6,914 nt of DNA from Gammaproteobacteria bacterium (GTDB lineage Bacteria > Pseudomonadota > Gammaproteobacteria > Pseudomonadales > Pseudohongiellaceae): positions 1 to 6,914 of the forward strand of contig CANCGR010000134.1 of the NCBI GenBank assembly GCA_947377625.1. Direction: 5' to 3'. The translations under genes and the position numbers were made by a program. The notes under the pieces were generated by a model, which was not told the DNA's origin, did no database searches, and saw only the letters and a program-made list of their open reading frames with translations. Shown piece after piece: positions 5,903-6,914 of the stretch; within the stretch, counting starts at the first letter, position 1, and the number at the start of each line of letters is the position of its first letter.

Positions 5903-5925
5903 GATTGCAACTTGTGGCTGCAATC
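5903..5925 (-). repeat. Inverted repeat (RNA hairpin) at the aceE-aceF junction
   Basis: GATTGCA and TGCAATC (5903-5909 and 5919-5925) are perfect 7-bp inverted arms around a 9-nt loop. On the minus-strand transcript the 5' arm includes part of the aceE TGA stop (5924-5926), and the hairpin stands in the 83-nt gap before aceF. No U-tract follows, so it is not a standard terminator. It could tune the E1:E2 ratio by affecting mRNA stability, or be chance. Confidence 0.45.
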
Positions 5926-6914
5926 AGGCAAACAACGGATTGGTTTTCTCGGGGTCGAGACCCAGTTTCTTGATCGCTTCACTGACGACAGCGACTTTGA
6001 TCTGGCCGCCTTTGGCCAGTTCATTCAGTGCTGCCACCACTACAAACTTGTGATTCACCTCGAAAAAGTGCCGTAGTTTCTCACGACTGTCGCTGCGACC
6101 GAAACCATCGGTACCCAGCACTTTGTACGGTGCCGGTACATAGGCGCGCAGTTGTTCGCCATAAATCTTCATGTAGTCGGTTGAAACAATCACCGGCGCC
6201 TTGCTGCCACCCAACATTTCAGTGATGTACGGCACTTTAGGCTTCTTGGCATCCGGATGCAGCATGTTCCAGCGATCAGCCGCCTGACCGTCACGCGCCA
6301 GCTCGTTCATGCTGGTGGCACTGTAAACATCGACTGACACTTTGTACTCGTTACGCAACACCGCTGCTGCTGCGCGCACTTCACGCAGGATGGTGCCGCT
6401 GCCCATCAAACGCACGCTCAGATCGGATTTCGCGACGCTGTATTCCTTGCTCTTGCTGTCTTCCAGCAAGTACAGACCTTTGATGATGCCTTCCTGTACG
6501 CCTTCGGGCATATCAGGATGCGTGTAATTCTCGTTCATCGCGGTGATGTAGTACCACACGCTCTGATCTTCCTGGTACATGCGACGGATACCGTCCTGGA
6601 TAATGACAGCAAGCTCATAGGAGTAGGTTGGATCGTAACTGACACAATTTGGAATCGTCAGCGCCGCCAGATGGCTGTGGCCATCCTGATGCTGCAAGCC
6701 TTCCCCGTTCAGTGTCGTGCGGCCCGCCGTTGCGCCAATCAGGAAGCCGCGTGCCTGCAAATCACCTGCAGCCCAGCACAAATCACCCACGCGCTGGAAA
6801 CCAAACATCGAGTAATAGATATAGAACGGAATCAGCGGATAGTTGTTGACGCTGTAGGAAGTTGCCGCAGCCAGCCATGAACTCATCGAGCCGGCTTCGT
6901 TGATGCCTTCTTCC
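5924..6914 (-). CDS. aceE: Pyruvate dehydrogenase E1 (homodimeric AceE type), N-terminus cut by window edge
   Basis: AceE is the thiamine-diphosphate-dependent subunit that decarboxylates pyruvate and acetylates the lipoyl arm of AceF. About 329 C-terminal residues are visible out of the usual 880-890. The reading frame is open to the right edge (EEGINEAGS before the internal Met at 6886), so that Met is not the start. Highly conserved blocks are seen: PFYIYYSMFGFQRVGDLCWAAGD, GRTTLNGEGLQHQDGHSH, IPNCVSYDPTYSYE, ELARDGQAADRWNMLHP and LGTDGFGRSDSRE. By alignment from memory, the Glu of INEAG and the His of LQHQDGHSH correspond to E. coli Glu571 (cofactor contact) and His640 (active site). A short insert relative to E. 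coli (around LLEDSKSKEYSVAKSD) lies in a variable loop. The protein ends NPLFA with a TGA stop. It is first in the aceE-aceF-yajQ order within the window; its promoter lies outside. Confidence 0.98.
   Translation of the reverse strand, partial: EEGINEAGSMSSWLAAATSYSVNNYPLIPFYIYYSMFGFQRVGDLCWAAGDLQARGFLIGATAGRTTLNGEGLQHQDGHSHLAALTIPNCVSYDPTYSYELAVIIQDGIRRMYQEDQSVWYYITAMNENYTHPDMPEGVQEGIIKGLYLLEDSKSKEYSVAKSDLSVRLMGSGTILREVRAAAAVLRNEYKVSVDVYSATSMNELARDGQAADRWNMLHPDAKKPKVPYITEMLGGSKAPVIVSTDYMKIYGEQLRAYVPAPYKVLGTDGFGRSDSREKLRHFFEVNHKFVVVAALNELAKGGQIKVAVVSEAIKKLGLDPEKTNPLFA

Noticed and set aside
5014..5973. 319-residue plus-strand open frame opposite aceF
   Set aside because: It mirrors the Ala/Pro-rich linkers and lipoyl domains of aceF, and its Ala/Thr/Ser-rich translation is the expected complement. 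It is not a gene.

Overview
The window is ordinary, gene-dense chromosome from a gammaproteobacterium. GroEL, GroES, YajQ and the pyruvate dehydrogenase E1/E2 subunits all look gammaproteobacterial. The E2 has an Asn in its catalytic motif, as I recall for Pseudomonas/Azotobacter E2, which points to that broad neighbourhood (Pseudomonadales, Cellvibrionales and relatives). I cannot name a genus. No tRNA, rRNA, CRISPR array, insertion sequence, integrase or phage gene was seen.

Layout from left to right. (1) Positions 1-1533, minus strand: the chaperonin operon groES-groEL, with groEL cut by the left edge. A heat-shock (sigma-32-like) promoter lies upstream at 1625-1651. (2) Positions 1774-3414, plus strand: a small alkyltransferase-like DNA-repair protein (MGMT fold with Trp in place of the reactive Cys), then a 12-helix major facilitator transporter of unknown substrate. 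(3) Positions 3433-3474: a perfect 19-bp hairpin with A and T tracts on its two sides, able to terminate transcription from both directions. (4) Positions 3595-6914, minus strand: aceE (cut by the right edge), aceF and yajQ, all in the same direction and probably one transcription unit read from aceE toward yajQ.

How the genes work together. GroES and GroEL form the folding chamber. AceE and AceF are the E1 and E2 parts of the pyruvate dehydrogenase complex (pyruvate to acetyl-CoA). The E3 gene lpd, which often follows aceF in enterics, is not here. Instead yajQ, a nucleotide/cyclic-di-GMP-binding family member, starts 8 nt after the aceF stop, with its ribosome-binding site overlapping that stop. 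The repair gene and the transporter share a strand but have no evident functional link.

I found no convincing previously undescribed system. The points most worth a second look are the altered active-site motif of the alkyltransferase-like protein (Cys-Trp-Phe-Arg), the tight aceF-yajQ coupling, and a hairpin that overlaps the aceE stop codon.
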